Below are positions 28,127-37,808 of a DNA stretch of 64,000 nt, one piece after another. The stretch is from NCBI RefSeq assembly GCF_000237085.1, contig NC_016627.1, forward strand, positions 2,294,118 through 2,358,117. The letters run 5' to 3'. Under the pieces are notes generated by a model, which did not search any database, had not been told where the DNA came from, and worked only from the letters and a program-made list of their open reading frames with translations. This DNA comes from Acetivibrio clariflavus DSM 19732 (GTDB lineage Bacteria > Bacillota > Clostridia > Acetivibrionales > Acetivibrionaceae). The position numbers and the translations under genes are program-made. How positions within the stretch are numbered: the stretch's first letter is position 1; every line of letters begins with the position of its first letter.

Positions 28127-30271
28127 TTAAATAATCTCATCAACATTTAAAATAAGACTTATATCTCCGTCGCCTAAAAGTGTACAACCGGCTACACCGT
28201 TAACTCTCTTGATGTACTTAGGCAATGCTTTCACAACAACCTGCTGCTGACCTAAAAGAGCATCGGCAAAAATACACATACGTTTATTTTCCCCTTCAAC
28301 CATAATCATAATGCCTTCAGTCAAATCTGTAATCCCGGTATCAACTCCAAAACGCTTATATAGCCTTACAACAGGATAACATTCGCCTCTTACCATTATC
28401 ATTTCGTTTCCCACTTCATCTTGTATTATTGCTTCATTCTTAATCCTGAAAGATTCCAAAATTGCCACAGTAGGAATGGTATATTTGTTACCGCCCACTG
28501 CTATAATCATTCCATCTATAATTGCCAAAGTAAGCGGGAATCTTATTGTAAAGGTTGTTCCCTCACCGGGTGTACTGTCTACATGAACCGAACCGCCGAC
28601 CATTTCAATATTTTTGGTTACTATATCCATTCCCACTCCACGGCCTGAAAATTCCGTGACACTTTCCTTTGTAGAAAAACCCGGAAGGAAAATGAATGAA
28701 TATATCTCACGATCTGTCAGTTCAGACTCCGGCTTGAATAAAAGACCGTTTGCCTTTGCTCTCTCCAATATTTTCTCTTTATTTAAACCTCTTCCGTCAT
28801 CCTTTACTATTATCCATACATCTCCACCGGCATTTTTGGCTTCTAAGACCAGTTTTCCGGTTGGAGGCTTGCCGTTTGCCACCCTTTCATCAGCTTTCTC
28901 TATACCGTGGTCAATTGAATTTCTTATTAAATGTATTAAAGGATCTGAGATACGTTCAATTATGTTTTTGTCAACTTCTGTATCTTCCCCTATTATCTCA
29001 AGCTTAACCGATTTATCCAGTTTTTTACACATATCCCTGACAATTCTGTTCATTTTCTGAAAGGTCATTGCCAAAGGAACCATACGTATGGACATCACAA
29101 TATCCTGAAGCTCACTGGTTATTTTATTAAGCTGTCTTGCTGCCTTGTTAAAGTTATTTAAAACAAGACCTTTAAGGTCAGGATTTTGAGTAACCATTGC
29201 TTCGGCTATAACCAGTTCCCCTACCAAATCCATAAGTCTGTCCAATTTTGCTATATTTACACTTATAACACTTTGTTTTCCGGCATTTTTCGACTGTTCT
29301 TTTCCATTCTCCCTGGCATTTTCTTCCGAAGTTTTGCCGTCTTCTATTTTCTTGCTATTTTCTTTTGATGCCTGATCAACATTATCATCAAGTTCAATTC
29401 TCTTTTCTTCACTGCTGACAGTCGATTTATCCTCATCGGTGCCCAAACTGTTTTTTTCATTATCGTTAATTTCAAAACCTTCAAGGGCATCATCGGTCAA
29501 ATAAACCTGTAAGTCCTTTAATAAAACTGTCTGGGAAAGTCTTTTTTTAACCTCTTCAAGCCCCAAATCGGTTTTAAAAACCACTTTAAAACCTTCGTTT
29601 CTAATTACCAGCGAACTTTCATTGTTCTCCAGAACGTCCTGCGGTGTGTAACTTACTATTTCTGCAATACTTTCTAAATCATGTATTACAGAAAAAGCTC
29701 TCATATTTTCCATTTCACAGCCGTCTTCAAAGAAAATAACCGCTTCATATTTGTTTGTAGTAAGTATTTGACCGTTTTTATCCGACCTTATATAATATTT
29801 TTGGTCTGAATTTTCCTGAGTGCCTTTTTTTGATTCATGTTTTGAATCATTAGCAGAGGGATTTGACTCTTTTAATTGTTCAAGATAATTTCTCGCTTTT
29901 GCTTTCAATTCCTCCGAACTTCCGTCAGGCTCAAGCCCGTTTTCGATTTTTGCGGTTTCAGCTTTTATAAAATCTATTCCTTCAAATACAATATCAATTA
30001 TTTTGGAATGTTCAACATTCTCGGGTTTTTCCTCTCTCAAATAAAAAAACAGATCCTCCATTGAATGAGCTAACGTTGAAATATTGTCATATAACATCAT
30101 TGCTGCAGAACCTTTAATAGTATGCATAATTCTAAAAATCTCATTAATGGAGTCTTCCAGTTCATTTCCCTTTTCAAAGTTCAAGAGTGCTTGTTCAAGT
30201 TGATCGATCAATTGATATGTTTCAAATATAAACAATTCCAGCATAGGTTCGCGTTCCATATTGTCGGTCAA
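28127..30271 (-). CDS. cheA: Chemotaxis histidine kinase
   Basis: This 714-residue CheA has an Hpt domain with the phosphorylated histidine in IMHTIKGSAAMM (about 50), a linker with a P2-like region and a charged low-complexity stretch (about 275-335). The dimerisation domain includes LDRLMDLVGELVIAEAMV. The ATPase domain has HLIRNSIDHGIE, KDDGRGLN and GRGVGMDIV. The C-terminal CheW-like domain follows. The TTG start follows GAGGTGAT by six bases. It lies between cheY and cheW. Confidence 0.95.
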   Translation of the reverse strand: MTDNMEREPMLELFIFETYQLIDQLEQALLNFEKGNELEDSINEIFRIMHTIKGSAAMMLYDNISTLAHSMEDLFFYLREEKPENVEHSKIIDIVFEGIDFIKAETAKIENGLEPDGSSEELKAKARNYLEQLKESNPSANDSKHESKKGTQENSDQKYYIRSDKNGQILTTNKYEAVIFFEDGCEMENMRAFSVIHDLESIAEIVSYTPQDVLENNESSLVIRNEGFKVVFKTDLGLEEVKKRLSQTVLLKDLQVYLTDDALEGFEINDNEKNSLGTDEDKSTVSSEEKRIELDDNVDQASKENSKKIEDGKTSEENARENGKEQSKNAGKQSVISVNIAKLDRLMDLVGELVIAEAMVTQNPDLKGLVLNNFNKAARQLNKITSELQDIVMSIRMVPLAMTFQKMNRIVRDMCKKLDKSVKLEIIGEDTEVDKNIIERISDPLIHLIRNSIDHGIEKADERVANGKPPTGKLVLEAKNAGGDVWIIVKDDGRGLNKEKILERAKANGLLFKPESELTDREIYSFIFLPGFSTKESVTEFSGRGVGMDIVTKNIEMVGGSVHVDSTPGEGTTFTIRFPLTLAIIDGMIIAVGGNKYTIPTVAILESFRIKNEAIIQDEVGNEMIMVRGECYPVVRLYKRFGVDTGITDLTEGIMIMVEGENKRMCIFADALLGQQQVVVKALPKYIKRVNGVAGCTLLGDGDISLILNVDEII

Positions 30272-30337
30272 ACCATATCACCTCGATTAGTTTTTTGAAA
30301 TGCAGAATATTGCCGTATTCAGCTGGATCAAATACCA

Positions 30338-30691
30338 CTATAGCTTTGATAAGGTCTCAATTACATACTCTTCCTTAAAAGGCTTTACAATAAATCCCTT
30401 AGCACCGGATAATATAGCTTCTTTAACAAAACATTCCTGGCCCATAGAAGAGATCATTATAATCTTTGCATTGGGATCATATTCTTTTATCATTTTTACA
30501 GCTTTGATTCCGTCACAAACAGGCATTGTTATATCCATAGTTACAATATCAGGGTTTATTTCTTTATACTTGTTCACAGCAACCAAACCGTTTTCTGCTT
30601 CACCGGCAACTTCAAAGCCGTTTCTCTCCAGCATCATTCTCAGCGATGTTCTCATAAATGTTGCATCATCGGCTACAAGTACTCTCTTCAT
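30338..30691 (-). CDS. cheY: Chemotaxis response regulator
   Basis: This 117-residue receiver matches the CheY type of Firmicutes: RVLVADDATFMRTSLRMML, the phosphoacceptor in DIVTMDITMP, IIMISSMGQ and the lysine in GFIVKPF. It controls the flagellar switch in such systems. The ATG at 30689-30691 follows GGAGTG. It is the first gene of the che operon. No flagellar or receptor genes are in the window. Confidence 0.92.
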   Translation of the reverse strand: MKRVLVADDATFMRTSLRMMLERNGFEVAGEAENGLVAVNKYKEINPDIVTMDITMPVCDGIKAVKMIKEYDPNAKIIMISSMGQECFVKEAILSGAKGFIVKPFKEEYVIETLSKL

Positions 30692-31090
30692 GTCGTTCAC
30701 ACTCCATTGATAAATATTTTAAAAATTAATTTATTTTCAATTATTTATCGGAAAAAATCGCTAATAACTAAATATAAAATTTTGCTGGAAGATTATAATA
30801 GCTCAATAACACTAAAAATGCTTCATTTAAAAAAATACCGGATGTATTAACAGCCATATATAAAATTTTACAGAGGCATTTATGTTGATTTTCCCGGACA
30901 AAACAGAAAAATTAATAATACTTTGGGTTATGTTCAAAGAGATAAAAGCAATAAATTAATGGATCCGGTGCTGTAAGAATCGGTTGAGAACTATTAACAG
31001 TTAGCTCTATGAAATTGCTAAATTTGACTTTATAATCAAATATTTGGCATACTATACAAAACTTATATACCCTTTTTTATAAAAATGTAA
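30692..31090. other. AT-rich intergenic region, no gene found
   Basis: This leader of the cheY-A-W-R-B operon holds no convincing frame on either strand. I could not place its promoter with confidence. Confidence 0.5.
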
Positions 31091-31146
31091 AATAAAAAAG
31101 AGCTGTTGCAAAATATAAGTTGGAAGATATTTTCACAAACAGCTCT
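31091..31146 (-). terminator. Terminator after spo0A
   Basis: AGAGCTGTT pairs with AACAGCTCT and AAAATAT with ATATTTT in a long stem. On the minus strand a run of six T follows. It lies about 90 bases after the spo0A stop. Confidence 0.8.
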
Positions 31147-31234
31147 CTATGTGAATTCCAAATATTTGGAGTCATAAATTGGTTTGTATCAGGATTAATC
31201 AATATTATGTAAACTTAATTAAATATTTCATCTG

Positions 31235-32038
31235 TTAATTTGCTATTTTCATTTCTAAACGTAATTTGTCTGCTACCATCGCAATAAATTCCGAGTTGGT
31301 TGGTTTACCCTTTCCTAAATTAATAGTATAGCCGAACAACGAATCTATAGTATCTACCTGTCCGCGGCTCCATGCAACTTCTATGGCATGTCTTATTGCT
31401 CTTTCAACCCTGCTTGGAGTTGTATTATACTCTTTCGCAATTGAAGGATATAAAAGCTTTGTAATTGAATTGATTACATCCAAATCCTTGACAACCATAA
31501 TTATTGCATCTCTTAAATACTGGTATCCTTTTATATGAGCCGGAACACCAATTTCGTGCATAATATTTGTAACTTCAACTTCAAGGTTTTTAGGCTCTGG
31601 CTGATAAGACTGCTTAATTTCCAAGCCGTGGTCGGATCTTATTACATTCGACTGTGTAACATTTTTCAATTGACGAATTCTAGAAACCAAAACATCCATA
31701 TCAAAAGGTTTAACTACATAGTATTCAGCGCCTAAAGCCAAAGCTCTTTGAGTAATTTTGTCCTGTCCCACAGCAGACAGTATTATAAATAGCGGTCTTT
31801 TGCTCAGAGGCGTGGAACCTATTTTCTCCAGAACCCCTAATCCATCTAAATGAGGCATAATAATGTCTAAAATTGCAATATCGGGCATTTTTGATGTAAT
31901 AAGCTCATAAGCTTCTATCCCGTCTCTAGCTACCCCCACTACTTCTATATCACACTGATTATTCAAATATTCATAGAGTATATCACCGAATTCCCTGTTA
32001 TCATCGGCAATAACTACCTGTATTTTTTTAGAAGACAA
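31235..32038 (-). CDS. spo0A: Sporulation master regulator Spo0A
   Basis: This 267-residue regulator has a receiver ([12 protein letters not shown], phosphoacceptor in [14 protein letters not shown], lysine in VVKPFD) and the Spo0A C-terminal DNA-binding domain, with [20 protein letters not shown] and [12 protein letters not shown]. It commits the cell to sporulation when phosphorylated. The true start is a TTG at 32036-32038, seven bases after AAGGGGGAA. The longer frame would add 21 residues from the promoter region. It lies downstream of spoIVB as in most endospore formers. A 0A box lies in its own promoter. Confidence 0.95.
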   Translation of the reverse strand: MSSKKIQVVIADDNREFGDILYEYLNNQCDIEVVGVARDGIEAYELITSKMPDIAILDIIMPHLDGLGVLEKIGSTPLSKRPLFIILSAVGQDKITQRALALGAEYYVVKPFDMDVLVSRIRQLKNVTQSNVIRSDHGLEIKQSYQPEPKNLEVEVTNIMHEIGVPAHIKGYQYLRDAIIMVVKDLDVINSITKLLYPSIAKEYNTTPSRVERAIRHAIEVAWSRGQVDTIDSLFGYTINLGKGKPTNSEFIAMVADKLRLEMKIAN

Positions 32039-32087
32039 TGTACTTTCCCCCTTAACTTTTGTAAAACTATCTATATATCTTAAATAT

Positions 32088-32116
32088 ATTATATTTTCCA
32101 TTCGACAAAATTACAA
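32088..32116 (-). promoter_or_regulatory. spo0A promoter with embedded 0A box
   Basis: On the minus strand TTGTAA (32111-32116) and TATAAT (32088-32093) are 17 bases apart. The spacer begins with TTTTGTCGAA (32101-32110), a close match to the Spo0A binding box TTTGTCGAA. Binding there would compete with RNA polymerase, so it suggests self-regulation. Confidence 0.65.
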
Positions 32117-32252
32117 GAACTTATATTCTATTTTTTAACATTTTTATATTAACATATCCAAAAATCAAAATCAAATTTATCCCAGAATCCTTGATATAGA
32201 TGGATTTCAAGACATTACAATATAAATTCAAATTAATGTTTATTAATCAAAA

Positions 32253-32285
32253 ATTTCCCGAAAATCCAACGAATTTCCGGGAAAT
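32253..32285 (-). terminator. Terminator after spoIVB
   Basis: ATTTCCCG and CGGGAAAT form the stem, and a run of five T follows on the minus strand. It lies between the spoIVB stop and the spo0A promoter, so spo0A is probably transcribed mainly from its own promoter. The rest of the gap from 32117 to 32340 holds no gene. Confidence 0.65.
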
Positions 32286-32340
32286 ATAACTTTTCATAGG
32301 GTTTTGGGAACATTATTTCCTAAATGTTGAATTTTAAATA

Positions 32341-33660
32341 TTATGAAGCCTCATTCAGACTGTATTTCGGTTCATCTACAGTATTCTTCAACATATTTTC
32401 AATAAATATTCCATATCCCCTTGTAGGGTCATTAACAAGTACATGGGTTACAGCACCAATTAATTTTCCGTTTTGAATAATCGGGCTTCCGGACATTCCC
32501 TGAACAATTCCGCCAGTCTTTTCTAAAAGTTCGCTGTCCTTAATTTTTATGACCATTCCTTTTTGTTTGTTGGAAGGTTTTTTCGATATTTTTTGAATTT
32601 CAATCTCATATTCATCTACCGTCTTTCCGTCAATATTTGATAATATTGATGCCTTGCCCAGTTCCACTTCATCCCTCAAACCAACCGGATATAATTTGTC
32701 GGGAAACTTGTAAAGCATATCCTTGTTTAGCACACCATAAATACCATAGGGACTGTTTTTCTTAATAATGCCTAATTCTTTACGTTCTTCAATCAGTACT
32801 CCTTTCAATTCTCCGGGACTTCCCGCTCTCCCCTTTACAATTGTCAATATATTGGATTCGACTATTTCTCCATTTTCCACCGGCATAAGTGCTCCCGTGT
32901 CAACATCAGTTATTCCGTGGCCTAAAGCACCAAACGCATTGTTTTTAGGGTCATAAAAAGTCAGTGTGCCTATTCCTGCAGTACTGTCTCTTACCCACAT
33001 TCCCAAATGGTACTTATTGTCCTCAACAGACTTTATAGGCTTTACTGTTATAACCTCTGTTCTTTTATCCCTTTTTAACTTTAATTTCATTTCTTGCCCA
33101 TTACTGTTATCTATTTCGCTTATTAAAGCTTCAATACTATCAACCGGCTTTCCGTTTGCTTCAATAATCAAATCCCCTGGCTTTATCCCTGCATCCTTTG
33201 CAGGCAACATTTTTTTACCTTCAAAAGTTTCAATGTCCGACATACCAACCACAAGTATCCCTTCAATCTTAAGCTTTACTCCTACTGTATTTCCACAGGC
33301 AACAACTTCGCGATACGGTACAACATCCACCTGTACAGTTTTTATTGGAATAAGCCCCAAAATTCTCATACTTATATTTACTGTTCCCATCCTTTGGGGT
33401 TTTATCAAGACTGGATTTATTAACCTAACCAGACTTTTCTTTTTGGATTTATTGTTTTCAAGCTTTACGATATCGCTTTTGTCAGCCTGTATATCGACTA
33501 AAAAGGGACTATCCAGATGATAAACATTCTCCTGATTCTCAAAAAGTGTTAATTGGTTGGGCAAATCATATATTGCTCTTATATAAGTTATTGCCATAAC
33601 TGCAAAGCAAACTGCAATGAATAACCCCAGCTTTCTCTTTGTCGATTTTATATATTTCAT
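32341..33660 (-). CDS. spoIVB: SpoIVB serine peptidase
   Basis: This 439-residue protein has an N-terminal membrane anchor (about 11-28), a PDZ domain (about 140-220, with AGIKPGDLIIEANGKPV) and the S55 peptidase domain. The catalytic histidine is in ALGHGITDVDTG and the serine in VQGMSGSPIIQNGKLIGAV. In sporulating cells SpoIVB is made in the forespore and triggers processing of pro-sigma-K in the mother cell. It lies between recN and spo0A in the conserved order. Confidence 0.94.
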   Translation of the reverse strand: MKYIKSTKRKLGLFIAVCFAVMAITYIRAIYDLPNQLTLFENQENVYHLDSPFLVDIQADKSDIVKLENNKSKKKSLVRLINPVLIKPQRMGTVNISMRILGLIPIKTVQVDVVPYREVVACGNTVGVKLKIEGILVVGMSDIETFEGKKMLPAKDAGIKPGDLIIEANGKPVDSIEALISEIDNSNGQEMKLKLKRDKRTEVITVKPIKSVEDNKYHLGMWVRDSTAGIGTLTFYDPKNNAFGALGHGITDVDTGALMPVENGEIVESNILTIVKGRAGSPGELKGVLIEERKELGIIKKNSPYGIYGVLNKDMLYKFPDKLYPVGLRDEVELGKASILSNIDGKTVDEYEIEIQKISKKPSNKQKGMVIKIKDSELLEKTGGIVQGMSGSPIIQNGKLIGAVTHVLVNDPTRGYGIFIENMLKNTVDEPKYSLNEAS

Positions 33661-34060
33661 GGCCCTTCACTCTCCCGCCGTCTTTTAGCTTCAAAAACAC
33701 AGAAAGGTCTATAGCTCTATAATCCTAAATGCAATCACTATTTGAGACTATAAAGCTGCATCAAAACAACCGTATCCGTTTCGATGTTTTAAATCACTAA
33801 TCATAAATTAACCTAGAATAAACTCATTTATTCAACCAAAAACTGCATCAATAATGTGAAACATATCAAATCAGCAACTTTTTTGAAAATTCCCCATTGA
33901 ATTATTTGTTAAATCTTGTTAATTTAATCAAAATAAAAATAAAAATAAAAAAACCGGCAATCCTTGATGGAATTCTCCGGTTTTTTTATCTCGATATTAA
34001 TGGGCAACGAATTTCAAAATTTATTTACTCTTTGCCCTTTTTGTTTTTAATAGAAAACTG
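33661..34060. other. Intergenic region between recN and spoIVB
   Basis: No frame with a ribosome site was found. It holds the recN terminator at 33950-33988 and should hold the spoIVB promoter, which is probably of the forespore sigma type and which I could not define. Confidence 0.5.
33950..33988 (-). terminator. Terminator after recN
   Basis: AAAACCGG and CCGGTTTT arms enclose an imperfect inner stem. On the minus strand a T-rich tract follows the stem. Confidence 0.7.
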
Positions 34061-35788
34061 TCATACCATGCCGTTATTCTTATATTTCCTTGCATATTCA
34101 ATCATTTCTTCAGCATGTTTCAAGGTTATATCGGATATATTCGTACCGCCTATAATTCTTGCCACTTCCCTTTTAACCTCATTTTCATCCAGCTTTTTAA
34201 CTGTTGTACTGGTACTTTGCTTATGTACAGACTTTTCTATATAATAATTATTATCAGCCATACATGCTATCTGTGCCAGATGTGTAACCGAAATAACCTG
34301 ATGCTTTTTGGATATATAGGACATTTTTTCGCCAACTTTTTGAGCAGCCTTTCCACTAATACCTATGTCGATTTCATCAAATATAAGAGTAGGAATCTTA
34401 TCCACATTGGCAAGGATTGTTTTTATAGCCAGCATAATACGTGACATTTCACCACCGGAAGCTATTTTGGCCAAAGGCTTGAGCGGTTCGCCGGGATTGG
34501 TAGAAATCAAAAACTCAACCTTGTCCAATCCATTGTGATTATACCTTCTGTCACCGTTTTCATCAGTACTTTCATCGAATTCGACAATAACTTTTAATTT
34601 TGCATTTTTCATTTCCAGATCATCCAGCTCAAATCCTATCTTTTTCTCCAACAACTCTGCCGCTTCTCTTCTCTTTGCACTTATTTTTCTTGCCAGTATA
34701 AAAAGTTCATCATTCACCTTTTTCAGATCATCTTTTAATTTGTTGACAAGCTCTTCATTGTTCAATATTTCCTTTAGTTCCTGCTGTGCCCTTTCCATGT
34801 ATTCTTTAATTTTTTCTATGGAATCTCCGTACTTCTTTTTTAATTTATAAATCAAGTCAAGCCTTTCTTCAATCTGGTCCAACATTTCCTGGTCATAGTC
34901 AATTTCATCCCTGCTGCTTCTTATCTCAGCTACAATATCTTCCACTTCAAAAGACAAGCTCTCAAGCCTTTTTGTAACAGCAGCATATTTCTGATCCAAT
35001 TTGGAAATGTCATTCATGACAGAGACGGCCTCGCCTATTATATCGGAAGCCGACTTCTCCGTTTTACTTCCAATACCCATTAATTCGTATACTTTTGACA
35101 AAGCAGATATAATTCTCTCCGCGTTTTGAAGAATTAATCTCTGCCTGCTCAATTCTTCATCTTCATTCGGTTTGAGTTTTGCTTTTCTAATCTCGTCAAT
35201 TTGAAATTGTAAAAAATCAATTTTTCTCTCCCGCTCGTTTTGGTCGCCTGAAAGCAGTTTCAATTTATTTTTTATCTCCAGGTATTCGGCCAATTTTTTA
35301 CCATATTCACTCTTTAAATTATGTATACTCTCATCACTGAAGGAATCAAGCAAATCTATATGACTGCCTGTCCGAAGCAGCGATTGATTGTCATGTTGCC
35401 CATGAATATCTATTAGGTGTTCTCCTATACTTTTTAGCATTGACACTGTTGCCATTTTCCCATTAATTCTGCAAACATTTTTCCCACTTAATGTAAATTC
35501 CCTTGAAACAATCAGTGTCCCATCCTCTTCAGGCTCAATGCCGAATTCTTCAAAAATGTCCTTCAACCGATCATTATCAACCGCAAATACAGCTTCAACC
35601 ACAGCTTTATCCTTGCCGGTTCTTATCAAATCCTTCGAGAGCCTTTCACCTAATATGGCTTTTATTGAATCAATAATTATTGACTTACCTGCTCCCGTCT
35701 CACCGGTCAACACATTTAAGCCATCTCCGAGTTCAATTTCAACCTTGTCTATGATAGCTATGTTTTGTATTTGTAATCGTTGAAGCAC
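34061..35788 (-). CDS. recN: DNA repair protein RecN
   Basis: This 575-residue SMC-like ATPase takes part in double-strand break repair. It has Walker A GETGAGKSIIIDSI at the N-terminus, two coiled-coil arms (about 150-400), and the signature ASGGEMSRIMLAIK and Walker B LIFDEIDIGISG near the end. The start is GTG after GTGAGGT. It follows argR by 27 bases in the conserved nadK-argR-recN order. Confidence 0.95.
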   Translation of the reverse strand: MLQRLQIQNIAIIDKVEIELGDGLNVLTGETGAGKSIIIDSIKAILGERLSKDLIRTGKDKAVVEAVFAVDNDRLKDIFEEFGIEPEEDGTLIVSREFTLSGKNVCRINGKMATVSMLKSIGEHLIDIHGQHDNQSLLRTGSHIDLLDSFSDESIHNLKSEYGKKLAEYLEIKNKLKLLSGDQNERERKIDFLQFQIDEIRKAKLKPNEDEELSRQRLILQNAERIISALSKVYELMGIGSKTEKSASDIIGEAVSVMNDISKLDQKYAAVTKRLESLSFEVEDIVAEIRSSRDEIDYDQEMLDQIEERLDLIYKLKKKYGDSIEKIKEYMERAQQELKEILNNEELVNKLKDDLKKVNDELFILARKISAKRREAAELLEKKIGFELDDLEMKNAKLKVIVEFDESTDENGDRRYNHNGLDKVEFLISTNPGEPLKPLAKIASGGEMSRIMLAIKTILANVDKIPTLIFDEIDIGISGKAAQKVGEKMSYISKKHQVISVTHLAQIACMADNNYYIEKSVHKQSTSTTVKKLDENEVKREVARIIGGTNISDITLKHAEEMIEYARKYKNNGMV

Positions 35789-35815
35789 AAATTTTACCTC
35801 ACTTTATAACTTTAT

Positions 35816-36283
35816 CTATTTATTATCCTTATTCATCTTTGCCATTTTATCAAATTTATTTACAAGTTCCTCAGCAATTTTCTCTGCTCTGCACACAATC
35901 ATGACAGTATCATCACCGGCAATGGAACCTACAATTTCGGGCCAGTTTAAAGAATCTATCGCTGATGCTGAGGCCTGGGCCATTCCCGGCAATGTTTTTA
36001 CCACCACAATATTATTGGCATAGTCACTTGAAACATAAGATTCGGCAAATATAGTCATAAGTTTATTGTAAACGACATTCTCAGTTTTTGAAAAAGGCGC
36101 ATATCTGTAACGCCCATCCTGGGTCATAACTTTAATCAATCTAAGTTCCTTTATGTCCCTCGATATTGTTGCCTGGGTAACATCCATACCCATAGCCTTA
36201 AGTCTCTCAGCTATTTCTTCCTGAGTCTCAATTACTTCCGATTCTATTATTTCCAAAATTTTTGCCTGTCTGTTATACTTCAT
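35816..36283 (-). CDS. argR: Arginine repressor
   Basis: This 155-residue hexameric regulator has an N-terminal winged helix (EEIAERLKAMGMDVTQATIS, RDIKELRLIKV) and a C-terminal arginine-binding, oligomerising domain with AIDSLNWPEIVGSIAGDDT. It controls arginine metabolism in response to L-arginine. The start codon lies one base after the nadK stop, with GGAGAAAAG as a distant ribosome site, so translation is probably coupled. Confidence 0.94.
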   Translation of the reverse strand: MKYNRQAKILEIIESEVIETQEEIAERLKAMGMDVTQATISRDIKELRLIKVMTQDGRYRYAPFSKTENVVYNKLMTIFAESYVSSDYANNIVVVKTLPGMAQASASAIDSLNWPEIVGSIAGDDTVMIVCRAEKIAEELVNKFDKMAKMNKDNK

Positions 36284-36284
36284 A

Positions 36285-37154
36285 CTACTTTATCTTTTCT
36301 CCTCTGTCATATATTTTGCTTCTTAATACATCAAAAAAATTCCTGTCACTTAATCTAATCACTTTCAGATATTGTGAAGATTTTTTTGTTATTATGCTGT
36401 CTCCACCCATCAACTCATACCCGTTTTGTCCATCCACTGTAACCATTGCACCATGGCAGTTGGTCTCTACAACTAATACCTTTAAAACTCGCTCTCCCGT
36501 CGTAATAAAAGACCTTGAGTACAGCAGATGAGGACATATGGGTGTGACAATAATAAGTTTCATATCAGGTTCTACTATAGGTCCACCGGCTGAAAGCGAG
36601 TATGCTGTCGAACCGGTAGGTGTTGAAATAATCAACCCGTCTCCGGGATACAAATCAACAAACTGATTGTTCAAATAAGTTTTCAGGTGCAGTATTTTTG
36701 ACATCCACCCCCTTGAAATAACTACATCATTCAAGACGATATCATGCATAATTTCTTTACCATCTCTGATAATAGTTGTTTCAAGCATCATTCTCTCTTC
36801 AATATCGTAATCTCCATTAACCAAACGTTTTATTGCAGGATCGATTTCATTTTTGTCAACTTCGGTTAAAAAACCCAAATTTCCAAGATTTATTCCCAGT
36901 ATGGGTATCCTTCTGCTGAATATTTTTCTGCCACATTTTAAAAAAGTTCCATCGCCGCCAAGACATATCATTATATCCGACTTTTTTATAACATCTTCTT
37001 CACAAAAATTTCGAATTTCTTCACCGATATCTTTGGCCAAATCATCTGCCATAACGGGTTCAGCACCGTTATCCTTAATGCTTTTTACCAGCAATGAAGT
37101 AACCTTTAGTCCTTCGTCCTTGTCTCTGTTCGCAATTATTCCTATTTTTATCAT
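36285..37154 (-). CDS. nadK: NAD kinase
   Basis: This 289-residue enzyme phosphorylates NAD to NADP. Motifs are CLGGDGTFLKCGR, GINLGNLGFLTEVD, ISTPTGSTAYSLSAGGPI and TVDGQNGYEL. In many clostridia this gene sits directly between tlyA and argR. Here argR follows as usual, but tlyA is 25 kb away on the same strand. Confidence 0.94.
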   Translation of the reverse strand: MIKIGIIANRDKDEGLKVTSLLVKSIKDNGAEPVMADDLAKDIGEEIRNFCEEDVIKKSDIMICLGGDGTFLKCGRKIFSRRIPILGINLGNLGFLTEVDKNEIDPAIKRLVNGDYDIEERMMLETTIIRDGKEIMHDIVLNDVVISRGWMSKILHLKTYLNNQFVDLYPGDGLIISTPTGSTAYSLSAGGPIVEPDMKLIIVTPICPHLLYSRSFITTGERVLKVLVVETNCHGAMVTVDGQNGYELMGGDSIITKKSSQYLKVIRLSDRNFFDVLRSKIYDRGEKIK

Positions 37155-37209
37155 TTTATCCTCGCAGTATTTATTTTTTACTTTATTTTACATATAAAAA
37201 TTCAAAAAT

Positions 37210-37326
37210 TTATTGTAATTTCTTATCGAGATAATTATATAAAATAAAAAGCCAAAGTACAACATCAAACAATATCAATATATACAATGACTGTTTAATT
37301 CTTTTTTTGCTGCTCTCAATCTCCTT
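37210..37326 (-). other. In-frame continuation of the zinc-ribbon gene past its stop, encoding a membrane helix
   Basis: Right after the TAA of the upstream gene the same frame stays open for 38 codons. It encodes a basic stretch (KEIESSKKRIKQ) and a clear hydrophobic helix ending NYLDKKLQ. There is no start codon at a usable distance from the AAAAGGAG that overlaps the stop. It could be the lost C-terminus of a membrane-anchored zinc-ribbon protein, a readthrough product, or chance. Confidence 0.3.
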
Positions 37327-37791
37327 TTATACGTCAGAATTATTTTTTTCGGCTCTTGCCGCCTCTTCCCTTGCTCGCTGTATTTCTTCCATCTGTCTTA
37401 AATAATTGATCTGAGTTTCGGTCTTCCCTGAATATTTATAACTGTCATTATCATTATATCTATTAGTATTTCTTCCCTTTGTCAGCTCAATTATTCTGTT
37501 TTTATGCTCATTCTCGTCAATTCTATTATTAATTAAGTCCATATTACAATCGGCAACTTTTTTAAGCTCTTCAAATTTTTCTCTGGTTATCACAAGTCCA
37601 TAAGAACAAATAGGACAAACAAGCAGGTATTGGGTGGCATATGGAATAACCGGGATAAAAAATAACGTAAACCATGTACGCCTTGTAAACAGCAGCCATA
37701 GCTCCTCATTATTGCAGCGGTCGCAGCGATTTCTGAAAACAGGGCCATGTTTTGTCAATGTCTGTTTGTTGAATCCAAAAATTATAAACAT
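37327..37791 (-). CDS. Zinc-ribbon protein with hydrophobic segment
   Basis: This 154-residue protein starts at the ATG 37789-37791 after GGGAGG. It has a split zinc ribbon, C-x2-C (NRCDRCNN) and C-x2-C (VCPICSYG), enclosing a hydrophobic stretch (TWFTLFFIPVIPYAT). The C-terminal half is charged and helical. Similar zinc-ribbon proteins are annotated without function. It lies just after a TPR protein gene, in the same direction, so the two may act together. See the separate entry for the frame that continues after its stop. Confidence 0.7.
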   Translation of the reverse strand: MFIIFGFNKQTLTKHGPVFRNRCDRCNNEELWLLFTRRTWFTLFFIPVIPYATQYLLVCPICSYGLVITREKFEELKKVADCNMDLINNRIDENEHKNRIIELTKGRNTNRYNDNDSYKYSGKTETQINYLRQMEEIQRAREEAARAEKNNSDV

Positions 37792-37808
37792 ACTTTTTCC
37801 TCCCGTAA

